63,739 nucleotides of DNA from Candidatus Fimivivens faecavium (GTDB lineage: Bacteria; Bacillota; Clostridia; Oscillospirales; Ruminococcaceae). The position numbers were made by a program, and so were the translations under genes. The notes beneath the pieces were generated by a model that was given only the letters and a program-made list of their open reading frames with translations, made no database searches and was not told the DNA's origin. Positions 27,541 to 34,974 of this stretch are shown here, piece after piece; the stretch's first letter is position 1, and every line of letters starts with the position of its first letter. The DNA lies in contig DVKH01000018.1 of the NCBI GenBank assembly GCA_018716105.1, positions 1 to 63,739 of the forward strand, given 5' to 3'.

Positions 27541-28064
27541 GGGAACTTTACGCAAACCAGGCGATTTCGATTCTTTACCGCTGCGGCCAGCGCTATTTCG
27601 CACAGCGGCTGCGCGAAACCGGGCTCGGCTTCGAGCTCGGGGCGATGCCGTTTCTGTTCTGCTCCTACCAATCCCCCGGCATCACGCAGGAGGCGCTCTC
27701 GGTGCAGGCCGGGATGGACAAAGGGACGGCGGCGCGGGCGCTGAAAAAGCTGGAGGCGGAGGGAAACATCCGCCGCGACGAGGACGAATCGGACGGACGG
27801 CGCCGGCATGTCTGCGTCACCGAAAAAGCCAGGGCGCTGATTCCAAACCTGGCCGCCGTCATCGAGGAATACCATCAAATTCTATATGAGGGCTTTGACG
27901 AAGCCGAAATCCGCCTCACCCGCAGCCTTCTGATCCGGATGAAGCATAACATCCGGCAGGTCATCCGGGAAAAAAGCGGGGCGGCTGTCCCCCGCCGAAG
28001 CCAAACGAAAATCCGGGGCCGTCCCTCTGAGAAGGGCGGTCTCGGATTTATTTGGGCCATTTGA
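27537..28064 (+). CDS. MarR-family transcriptional regulator
   Basis: 175 residues. The winged helix-turn-helix reads ITQEALSVQAGMDKGTAARALKKLEAEGNIRRDEDESDGRRRHVCVTEKA. Homologues repress efflux genes until a ligand binds. It probably controls its own operon through the repeated AACGAATTG motif upstream. The final 25 codons run through an intrinsic terminator-like hairpin (AAAATCCGGGGCC...CGGTCTCGGATTT), so the C-terminal tail may be a recent extension. Confidence 0.9.
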   Translation: MRELYANQAISILYRCGQRYFAQRLRETGLGFELGAMPFLFCSYQSPGITQEALSVQAGMDKGTAARALKKLEAEGNIRRDEDESDGRRRHVCVTEKARALIPNLAAVIEEYHQILYEGFDEAEIRLTRSLLIRMKHNIRQVIREKSGAAVPRRSQTKIRGRPSEKGGLGFIWAI

Positions 28065-28078
28065 AATTTCGCGAGGGA

Positions 28079-28336
28079 TCAGTGGAGGCGCTTTTCTTCA
28101 TACTTGTGTTTTGTCGCCATGCCGCCGCGGATATGGCGTTCCTGCTTATTCCGGTCCAGCACGGCCCGGCACTGCTCATAGAGGGTGGGTGAGAGCATTT
28201 TGAGGCGCTCGCTCACATCTTTATGGACGGTTGATTTTGAGATGTCAAACTTTTTCGCCGTCTGCCGCACCGTCGCGTTGTTTTCAACTATGTAAAGAGC
28301 GAGTGTCACCGCGCGCTCCTCGGGTAATCCTTTCAA
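28079..28336 (-). CDS. spoIIID: Sporulation transcriptional regulator SpoIIID
   Basis: 85 residues. It is the mother-cell DNA-binding regulator acting between sigma-E and sigma-K programmes. The helix-turn-helix TVRQTAKKFDISKSTVHKD and the C-terminal RHIRGGMATKHKY basic helix match known SpoIIID. Start is TTG 28336 with GGGGAGGG 7 bases upstream. Its presence identifies an endospore-forming lineage. It is monocistronic and convergent with the marR gene. Confidence 0.95.
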   Translation of the reverse strand: MKGLPEERAVTLALYIVENNATVRQTAKKFDISKSTVHKDVSERLKMLSPTLYEQCRAVLDRNKQERHIRGGMATKHKYEEKRLH

Positions 28337-28501
28337 ACCGTTGCCCTCCCCGCGTCAAGTCTTGGTAAAACTATATGCGGGGGAAGGGCGGTTTAGATGT
28401 GATTTCGGGCGTTTTTGCGGAAAATTTCCGATCCGGCAGCGGCGGGACGGCTTTGACGGCGCAAAAAGCGGGCTTATGCGCCCTTGGCCGAAAAGCCTGA
28501 T
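28337..28501. other. Region upstream of spoIIID
   Basis: Should hold the spoIIID promoter (sigma-E type expected), but I could not identify the boxes with confidence. No gene seen. Confidence 0.3.
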
Positions 28502-28536
28502 TAAAAGAGCGAAGGAGGTTCCCCTTCGCTCTTTTC
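28502..28536. terminator. Terminator, probably of the polysaccharide operon
   Basis: Stem AAAAGAGCGAAGG / CCTTCGCTCTTTT. It lies 110 bases beyond the end of the minus-strand sugar transferase gene. Confidence 0.8.
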
Positions 28537-28647
28537 TCACACTGTGATTAAGCTGTCTGATTTTTCTCTTCGGTCATTTCCCCAGCCGTACTTCCTGCCG
28601 TTCCGATTACGACGTATTCCCGTCCTGCCGGCGGAAAGGAAGCGGGG

Positions 28648-30081
28648 TTATTTCTGGCCTGCGGGGGCCGCGGCCTTCGCCGAATCCCGCGCGCCCTCGT
28701 CCGCCTTTGCTGCGGAAGGACGCGCCGTGCGGGCGGCCGTGGTCATCTCCCCGCCGACGCCCTCGGTGCTGTCGGGGAGGAACAGGATTTTGACCGTCAT
28801 CATCATGATCTTGAGATCCAGCAGAATCGAGTAGTTCTGGATATACATGAGATCGAGCTTGAGCTTATCATAGGGGGTGGTGTTGTACTTTCCAAGCACC
28901 TGCGCATAACCGGTGAGTCCGGCTTTCACCTTGAGGCGGAGATTGAATTCCGGCATATCCTCCTGATACTGGCGGGCAATCTCAGGCCGTTCCGGGCGCG
29001 GGCCGACGATCGACATGTCGCCGGAGAGGATATTGAAGAGCTGCGGCAGCTCGTCGAATCGGATTTTCCGGATGATTTTCCCGACCGGGGTGATCCGGCT
29101 GTCGCCCTCGCGGGCAAGCCGCGCGACCCCGTCCCGCTCGGCGTCGACCACCATGCTGCGGAACTTATAGACGGTGAATTCCTTCCCGTCGAGGGTCAGG
29201 CGTTTCTGCCGGAACAGGACGGGCCCCCGGTCGTACAGCCAGATGGCCGCGGCCGTCGCCGCCATAAACGGCAGGGAGGCCACCAGCGCAGGAATGCAGA
29301 ACAGAAGGTCGATCGCGCGCTTTGCGATCCGCTGTTCCATGCCGATCCCCTCGTTGTTGCAGAGGAGCAGCGGCGTGTCAAACAACTGGATCTCCTGCGA
29401 GCCGCGCAGAAGGATGTCGGAAATTTTCGGGACGATATAAATCCGGATCGAGTTATCAAAACAGTATTTGACGATTTTATTGCGCATCTCGCTCCGGACG
29501 TCGCAGAGGGCGACCGTTTCAAATCCCTTTGCCCGCTCCAGGACCCGGTCGAGCCCCTCGTCGATGCTGATCGACTCCATAATCCGATAGCGCTCCGGGC
29601 GGCGGCGCATTTTCTGGGTCACCAGGTCGACCAGGTCGCTTCCATAGATCATCAGGATCTGATGCGGCGGGTAAATGGAAAGGTAGATCCGGTTCGCCCC
29701 CCAGGCCCATACGACAGCCGCGGCCACCTCCGCAGCCGTCAGGACCAGCATCGGCCGAAAATCGAGCCATTTGCGGCCTACCAAACTGATCTGGAGAAAG
29801 GTGAGAAAATTGACGAACAGAACCGAGAGAGTCTGGGAATAGATCAGCTCCGACACCCGGGAGGCGCCGACTTTATAACCGCCGTAAAGAGAGGTGCAGA
29901 CATAGAGCAGGAGCGCATAAATCGCGACGACCAGCCAGTTCCCTCTTCGGTAGAACGGAAACACGATGGCCTCGCTGTAGAACCGGTCCCAGACCAGGGC
30001 ATAGAAATAGGTGAAAGCGGCCAGCGCGATCATAATCGTGCAGAACATGGTTGTCCGTTTATAGCGCGGAATCCGGTTCAC
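28648..30081 (-). CDS. Exopolysaccharide polyprenyl glycosylphosphotransferase
   Basis: 477 residues. The N-terminal half has about four or five transmembrane helices and a CoA-binding-like domain; the C-terminal bacterial sugar transferase domain has KRAIDLLFCIPALV, VYKFRSMVVDAE, DELPQLFNILSGDMSIVGPRPE and KAGLTGYAQVLGK. It transfers a hexose-1-phosphate to undecaprenyl phosphate and starts polysaccharide repeat assembly at the membrane. Start is GTG 30081 (AAAGGAGG upstream). The final 45 residues are an Ala-rich tail. Follows the EpsG-like gene. Confidence 0.93.
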   Translation of the reverse strand: MNRIPRYKRTTMFCTIMIALAAFTYFYALVWDRFYSEAIVFPFYRRGNWLVVAIYALLLYVCTSLYGGYKVGASRVSELIYSQTLSVLFVNFLTFLQISLVGRKWLDFRPMLVLTAAEVAAAVVWAWGANRIYLSIYPPHQILMIYGSDLVDLVTQKMRRRPERYRIMESISIDEGLDRVLERAKGFETVALCDVRSEMRNKIVKYCFDNSIRIYIVPKISDILLRGSQEIQLFDTPLLLCNNEGIGMEQRIAKRAIDLLFCIPALVASLPFMAATAAAIWLYDRGPVLFRQKRLTLDGKEFTVYKFRSMVVDAERDGVARLAREGDSRITPVGKIIRKIRFDELPQLFNILSGDMSIVGPRPERPEIARQYQEDMPEFNLRLKVKAGLTGYAQVLGKYNTTPYDKLKLDLMYIQNYSILLDLKIMMMTVKILFLPDSTEGVGGEMTTAARTARPSAAKADEGARDSAKAAAPAGQK

Positions 30082-30110
30082 GGATGATCACGCCTCCTTT
30101 CAGGGAGAGT

Positions 30111-31319
30111 TTACGGCAGTTGGGAAATCCAATCGAAAACCGAGAGGTAGGGGACAATCCCGTGGAAACCCCGCTCCCCGTCGGTCAGGCCGAACAGGTA
30201 GTACCAGATCGTTCCCGCCACACAGAGCGCCGCCGCGCCGTAGTAAGTGGAAAACGCGGCGCTGATCTGCTTTTGGCATTCACGGAACTTCAGCGCGAGG
30301 TTCTTCCCCTCCCCGCCTTTTGAGCGTTCGATCTCATCTGCCAGGGAGTCGCGGTATTCGATCAGGCCCGGCGCCGGCTTGAAGCAGGCGCAGGCCATCG
30401 GAAGGCTGATCATCACAAACTGGTTGACATAGATGGAAAACCGCTCGAGAATAAAGTGCTTTGTGATGAACAGGTAGATCACCATCGCAAACAGCGCGAG
30501 ATTCGTCAGCAGGATCGCATCCCGCTCGTCAAAGCGTTCGGCCATCGACTTTCGCATCATCATCAGAAACGCAAAAACCAGGGCCGGGATGACGACGTGG
30601 AGCGGCTCAAGCCCTTCCTCCAGATAGATCGTGCCTTCATAACCGCTGGCCGCCAGCTTTGTCACCAGCGAGAGAATCTGCTCCGAAAACAGGTACACAA
30701 CGCCGACCGAAACGCCGTAAAACGCCAGAAGCCCTTTGGAGAGCCGAAGCTGGGCGAAAAAGTAGACCGGAATCATGATCAGCGCAGTGCGGTGGAACAA
30801 AGACGCCAATAGGACCACAAACAGATAGGGGACGATTTTTTTCCGCTTTAAAAACGGATAACACCACAGAACAATCGAAGCCGCAATGCTCTGACGGATG
30901 AAGTTCATCGACGTTGCAAAGAAGGTCAGCGCGATGAACAGATAGGTCGAAAGCCAAAGATTATCGGAATAGCGGTAGAGAAAAACGGCAACGGGGACCA
31001 GAATCAGCGCCGTATAGATGCCGTACATCAAAATCGAGTTATCCACAAAGTACGTCATCAGTTTGGTGAGGATCAAAAAACCCGGCTCAAAATTGACACG
31101 CTCGAACATCTCACCCCAGGAAAATGCAATACAATCGGAAAAAATGTTGATATAGGACTCGTAATCGTATCCGGTCCCGTCGCGGAAGGTCCCAAGAAAC
31201 CACATGAACCCAAACGCGGCAGCCAGATATGCAATTTTTTTCCTTTGATTCGGCCTAAATTCACACAGCAGAATTCCCAATCCAAGCGCAAGCGTCAGAT
31301 TGATCCCGTATATCAGCAT
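30111..31319 (-). CDS. EpsG-family polysaccharide polymerase-like membrane protein
   Basis: 402 residues with about 10 hydrophobic helices. The signatures FRDGTGYDYESYINIF and FEPGFLILTKLM, followed by SMNFIRQSIAASIVLW, are those of EpsG/Wzy-like O-antigen polymerases, which join lipid-linked repeats outside the membrane. AAAGGGG SD. It forms a two-gene operon with the sugar transferase 29 bp downstream, under a TTGCGT/TATGAT promoter. Confidence 0.9.
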   Translation of the reverse strand: MLIYGINLTLALGLGILLCEFRPNQRKKIAYLAAAFGFMWFLGTFRDGTGYDYESYINIFSDCIAFSWGEMFERVNFEPGFLILTKLMTYFVDNSILMYGIYTALILVPVAVFLYRYSDNLWLSTYLFIALTFFATSMNFIRQSIAASIVLWCYPFLKRKKIVPYLFVVLLASLFHRTALIMIPVYFFAQLRLSKGLLAFYGVSVGVVYLFSEQILSLVTKLAASGYEGTIYLEEGLEPLHVVIPALVFAFLMMMRKSMAERFDERDAILLTNLALFAMVIYLFITKHFILERFSIYVNQFVMISLPMACACFKPAPGLIEYRDSLADEIERSKGGEGKNLALKFRECQKQISAAFSTYYGAAALCVAGTIWYYLFGLTDGERGFHGIVPYLSVFDWISQLP

Positions 31320-31356
31320 GTCACTGCCCCTTTTACCGTAATGTTGTCCGGTTCAA

Positions 31357-31385
31357 ATCATAGCATTTTTCACAGTTCCACGCAA
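31357..31385 (-). promoter_or_regulatory. Promoter of the polysaccharide operon
   Basis: Minus-strand TTGCGT (31380-31385), 17-bp spacer, TATGAT (31357-31362). Confidence 0.8.
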
Positions 31386-31482
31386 CCAGTATTGACTGGA
31401 TGCCGGCGCTGTCAACGCCTGACAGAGAATTTTCGCTCCGCCCTCCCCTACAACCCCGGGGGGCGCCCCAGACGTTTGACGG

Positions 31483-31513
31483 AAAACAGCCGCTGTGCGG
31501 CTTTTTCCCTGTT
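31483..31513. terminator. Bidirectional hairpin with T-runs on both strands
   Basis: Stem AGCCGC-TGT-GCGGCT flanked by AAAAC and TTTTT. It resembles an intrinsic terminator and is the first of the CAGCCGC repeats. Confidence 0.55.
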
Positions 31514-31651
31514 TGACAGGCCGGATTCCGGCCACGCCCATTTTGACGGCCCCGCCGGCGCCCTGCGGTAAAAGCAGCCGCTATGAGGCTGTTTTCGGCC
31601 ATCAGGCCCGCTCTGGGCGGCGGCCATAATAGAAGAAAATTTTTTACAAAA

Positions 31652-31681
31652 TAAAAAACAGCCGCGCATGAAAAAGCGCGG
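31652..31681 (-). terminator. Probable terminator downstream of htrA
   Basis: Minus-strand stem CCGCGC / GCGCGG followed by CTGTTTTTTATTTT. It lies about 265 bases after the htrA stop. Confidence 0.55.
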
Positions 31682-31946
31682 TAACGTTTTGGTCCTGCCC
31701 TCCCCGTCCGGCCGGTATTCCGACCGCCGGACGGGAGTGACAGTAAACATGAAATAGGAGTGGGAAAGAAGTATGCTGGTGTTGGCTTGGAGATTGGCAC
31801 CGTTGGGGAATTTGCCCTCCGCCGGCCCGCTCTCGGCCCGGCGGAGGGCGGGAAGAGGGATAATAGGAGGATGTATCGTCAACCGCCTGCGCTTGCAAAG
31901 GAAGCGCAAACAGACGGTACCGTCGTTACGAGCGAAGGGAAGCGAT

Positions 31947-33260
31947 TTATTCCGCCGGCTTCTGCTCGGTCAAGGTCACATCAAAATCCGCCATCTTGTT
32001 GCCGCGGATGACGCCCACCTTGATGGTGTCTCCAACCGAGTGGTTCGAAAGCTCGGCTTTGAGGTCCGAAAGGCTCGAAACCACCGTTCCATCGATTGAG
32101 GCGATGCAGTCGCCGGCTTCAATTCCGGCCCTCTCCGCGGCCTCGCCGGGGGTCACGGCTACCACATAGACTCCGTAGCGCTGGACGCGGTGCTGCATCG
32201 CGGTCTGGGCGTCGCTGATCTCAATGACGCTCACCCCGAGGGCCGCCCTCCCGCTGACATAGCCGTTGGTGACAAGCTGCTCAAACACCGTTTTGACCGT
32301 ATCGATCGGGATGGCGAAGCCGAGGCCTTCGACATTGCTGCCCGAGGATTTCGCATTGATGATGCCGATGAGCTCCCCCCGCTCGTTAAACAGGCCCCCG
32401 CCGGAATTGCCGGGGTTGACCGCCGCGTTGGTCTGGAGAAGGTTCATCGTTTCGCCGTCGATGATGATATCGCGGTTGAGCGCGCTGATAATGCCGTCGG
32501 TCACGGTCCCGCCAAGGGAGCCGAGGGGGTTGCCGATCGCAAGGGCGAACTCGCCGACCTGCAGATCCGCAGAGCTGCCGAGAACCGCCGGCTGGAGGTT
32601 CTCCGCCTCAATTTTAACCACCGCGACGTCGGTTTTGGCGTCGGTCCCAATCAGCTTTGCATCGTAGCTTTCGCCGTTTTTCAGCCGGACGGTGATTTTG
32701 TTCGCGCCGCTGATCACATGGTTGTTGGTGACGATATAGCCGTCAGACGAGAAGATCACCCCGCTGCCCGCGCCTTCCTGGACATACTGCTGGAGCCAGA
32801 AGTCGCTGCGGGTCGATTCGGTTGTGATCTCCACCACCGAGTTCGCCGCAAGCGCCGCGATTTCTGAGGTGGAGAGGGCCGTCCCCTGCGCCGCCGCGCC
32901 CGAATCCGAAACGGTGTTCTCGGCCGGGCGGTAGAGAACGGTCTGGTTCTGGCCCATCAGCTTCATCGCGGCCACGCCGCCGCCGAAACCGAACAGCGCT
33001 GAAAACGCCATGCATCCCGCGAGCAGCAGGGCGGCTTTTCCCCTGCCGCTTTTTTTCTTTCTGGGCGGCTCAAGGGTGAAGCCCCGCGAAGGATCGTAAT
33101 GATAAACCGGCGGCTCCTGGTATGGATCGTTTTGATATCCTCCCTGTCCACCGGCATGGGAAAACCGGTTGTCCGCAGTGCGTTTCTCTATGCTATCGGA
33201 GGGATTGTCCGTCCGATTCTCCCGATCATGGTTGTCAAAGTTTTCATGCTCGTGATTCAT
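31947..33260 (-). CDS. htrA: HtrA/DegP-type membrane-anchored serine protease
   Basis: 437 residues. An 85-residue cytosolic, disordered, His/Asn-rich N-terminus is followed by one membrane helix (ALLLAGCMAFSALFGFGGG), then a trypsin-like domain with the triad H in VTNNHVISG, D in KTDVAVVKIE and S in NPGNSGGGLF, then one PDZ domain (YVVAVTPGEAAERAGIEAGD). It degrades misfolded envelope proteins. AAGGAG SD; a TATACT box lies about 40 bases upstream with no clear -35. The long polar N-terminus is typical of Firmicutes homologues. Confidence 0.95.
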   Translation of the reverse strand: MNHEHENFDNHDRENRTDNPSDSIEKRTADNRFSHAGGQGGYQNDPYQEPPVYHYDPSRGFTLEPPRKKKSGRGKAALLLAGCMAFSALFGFGGGVAAMKLMGQNQTVLYRPAENTVSDSGAAAQGTALSTSEIAALAANSVVEITTESTRSDFWLQQYVQEGAGSGVIFSSDGYIVTNNHVISGANKITVRLKNGESYDAKLIGTDAKTDVAVVKIEAENLQPAVLGSSADLQVGEFALAIGNPLGSLGGTVTDGIISALNRDIIIDGETMNLLQTNAAVNPGNSGGGLFNERGELIGIINAKSSGSNVEGLGFAIPIDTVKTVFEQLVTNGYVSGRAALGVSVIEISDAQTAMQHRVQRYGVYVVAVTPGEAAERAGIEAGDCIASIDGTVVSSLSDLKAELSNHSVGDTIKVGVIRGNKMADFDVTLTEQKPAE

Positions 33261-33425
33261 ATTCTAATCACTCCTTGTGTTAAGTTCTGGCTTTAGTATA
33301 CCGGCCGTTTGTGATTGGCGTTTGACAGGGATTTTAATAAGTTTCCGAGATTTTGTTTTTGTTCTGTGAAGGAAAAAGCTCCAAAATTTAGCCGTCCCCG
33401 CGCGCGAAACCGCACCATCAGCAAC

Positions 33426-33459
33426 GGCCGTATCCCCGGCATCCCGGGGACACGGCCGT
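33426..33459. other. Long imperfect hairpin downstream of the NusG-II gene
   Basis: Arms CGGCCGTaTCCCCGG and CCGGGGAcACGGCCG pair with one mismatch. No T-run follows on either strand, so it may be a weak terminator or an mRNA end stabiliser. Confidence 0.45.
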
Positions 33460-33472
33460 TCGAAAACGAAGG

Positions 33473-33853
33473 TCAGCCCGCCTCATCCACCACGGTGAGC
33501 GCGGCCCGGTTCGGCATGCAGACCGCTACCTCGCCGTCGCGGCTGATGAAGCCGGTTGCGACGCAGATTTGATCCGGGCAGGCGACGTCGTAAAAGCGGA
33601 TCGCACCGTCTTTGATCTCAATATGCATGGGGAGGCCGTAGGCCTCATGGAGGTCGGCCTTTTCCTCACGGCCCGGGGCAAGCGAAAAGGTTGCGGCCTC
33701 TGCGCCGTCGATCCAAAGAACCGCCGTCGCGCCCTGCCCCCGTTCCTGCCGCGCCCAGAGCATGGCCGCCGATGCGGCGGCAAGGACGGCGACCGCCGCC
33801 CAGACGGCGCGGCCGGCCATCCCGGCGGATCTCTTCCCCTGCGCGCTGCTCAT
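33473..33853 (-). CDS. NusG domain II-containing secreted protein
   Basis: 126 residues: a membrane anchor (RAVWAAVAVLAAASAAMLWA) followed by a small beta-barrel like domain II of NusG, ending in DVACPDQICVATGFISRDGEVAVCMPNRAALTVV. The CPDQICV...CMPNR pattern is the hallmark of these extracytoplasmic proteins of unknown role; the two cysteines could form a disulfide. ATG 33853 is chosen because GGAGGG sits 6 bases upstream. In related genomes it often accompanies heptaprenyl or ECF/Gx membrane genes; none is here. Confidence 0.88.
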   Translation of the reverse strand: MSSAQGKRSAGMAGRAVWAAVAVLAAASAAMLWARQERGQGATAVLWIDGAEAATFSLAPGREEKADLHEAYGLPMHIEIKDGAIRFYDVACPDQICVATGFISRDGEVAVCMPNRAALTVVDEAG

Positions 33854-34081
33854 TGCCATCCCTCCCAAATGAAAGCCTGTCCAGGCTATTCGTCTGCCAC
33901 AAGTAACTTCGCCTTGGAATCCTTATTTTATTCGATCGCGGTTTTGCTGTCAAATGATTCCGGGCAAACGCGCGCGATTGACACCGGCCGGCGCTTGCCC
34001 TAAAATACAGGTAAAGTCCACACGGCAACGCGGGTTTTCTCAAACCATGACCTTTTCAATAATGCGAAAGGAGACGCTTTT

Positions 34082-34264
34082 GTGATTCGTGAAATGATCT
34101 GCGAAGGCTGCCCAAACGGCTGCCGCATCCGCGCGGAGATCGAAAACGGCGCGGTCCTCTCGACAGAAGGGGCGGCCTGCCCGGGCGGGCGGCGCGACAT
34201 CCAGCGCCGCCTGCGGGAGGAACGCGGACAGGACCGCCCGGAGCCGGGGCGTCCCCATGACTGA
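34082..34264 (+). CDS. Small Cys-rich DUF1667-like protein
   Basis: 60 residues, GTG start with AAAGGAGA 8 bases upstream. The CEGCPNGC cluster (CxxCxxxC) and a later GAACPGG resemble DUF1667, a small protein that normally accompanies GlpA/GlpB-like flavoprotein operons. Here those oxidoreductases are absent and the gene instead overlaps a VTT membrane protein gene by 8 bp. Four cysteines suggest a metal or Fe-S site (inference). The last 15 residues are polar and differ from the family. Confidence 0.7.
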   Translation: MIREMICEGCPNGCRIRAEIENGAVLSTEGAACPGGRRDIQRRLREERGQDRPEPGRPHD

Positions 34265-34940
34265 GCGCAGATGCGGGCCGAAACCAAAAAACCGAATCGT
34301 CCAGATCATCCCGCCGGCGATGACCGTTCTGCTCGCCGCCTTCTGCGGGCTGGCCCTTCGGGACATGGGAATCGAGGATCTGGTGCGCTATCTCCCCTCT
34401 TCTCGGCTGGCCGCGGCGGCGGCGCTTCTCCTCGCCTACGCGGCCAAATCCCTCTCGATGGTGTTCCCGCTCACCCTTCTGTTTCTCGCGGCGGGGGTGA
34501 TGTTCCATCCCGCTCTGGCCATGCTCGTCAACCTTGCCGGGCTGACGGTGAGCGTGAGCCTCCAGTATGCCATCGGCCGGTATTCGGGCGAAGAGCTGTT
34601 CGTCCAGCTCGCCGCAAAGCGCCCAAAGATAAAGCGTGCGATTGAGATCGCAAATCACAACGAGTTTTTTACAAGTTACCTGCTCCGCGCCGTCGGAATC
34701 CTGAATCTCGACCTGACGAGCATGGCGCTCGGCGCGGCGCGGATTTCTTACCGGCCGTTCCTTTTCGGTTCGCTGCTCGGCCTCGCGCCAGGGATGGTGC
34801 TCCAGACGCTGATGGGCCGGCATCTCGGGGAGCCGCTTTCGCCGCCGTTCCTCGTTTTGTTCGGGGCGATGCTGCTGCTTTCCCTCGCTTCCGCCGCGCT
34901 CTATCGGATCAAAGACCGCGGAAAATCCACTTTCAAATAA
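34257..34940 (+). CDS. TVP38/TMEM64 (VTT/DedA superfamily) membrane protein
   Basis: 227 residues with about five or six hydrophobic segments. The VTT core is visible from KSLSMVFPLTLLFLAAGVMF through GLTVSVSLQYAIGRYSG to FFTSYLLRAVGILNLDLTSMALGAARISYRPFLFGSLLGLAPG. DedA/VTT proteins take part in lipid scrambling and membrane homeostasis. It overlaps the small Cys-rich ORF, so the two are probably co-translated. A strong terminator follows. Confidence 0.87.
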   Translation: MTERRCGPKPKNRIVQIIPPAMTVLLAAFCGLALRDMGIEDLVRYLPSSRLAAAAALLLAYAAKSLSMVFPLTLLFLAAGVMFHPALAMLVNLAGLTVSVSLQYAIGRYSGEELFVQLAAKRPKIKRAIEIANHNEFFTSYLLRAVGILNLDLTSMALGAARISYRPFLFGSLLGLAPGMVLQTLMGRHLGEPLSPPFLVLFGAMLLLSLASAALYRIKDRGKSTFK

Positions 34941-34969
34941 AACGGACGCGCGCTGGCGCGTCCGTTTTC
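34939..34969. terminator. Bidirectional terminator
   Basis: Stem AAAACGGACGCGC / GCGCGTCCGTTTT with a 4-base loop between the convergent VTT and dehydratase genes. Confidence 0.9.
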
Positions 34970-34974
34970 CGTCG

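Larger units (their letters stand above)
31386..31946. other. Long intergenic region between htrA and the EpsG gene
   Basis: 560 bases with no supported gene. It holds three CAGCCGC motifs at 31487, 31575 and 31659 (84-88 bp apart), a 12-bp stem GCCCTCCGCCGG / CCGGCGGAGGGC (31814-31849), and a dyad CCGTCCGGC / GCCGGACGG near 31705-31734. ORFs reading through it look like by-products of the repeats. Confidence 0.5.

Noticed and set aside
31333-31909. Minus-strand ORFs of about 150 codons in the htrA-EpsG gap
   Set aside because: They read through the degenerate CAGCCGC repeats and lack a good start site.
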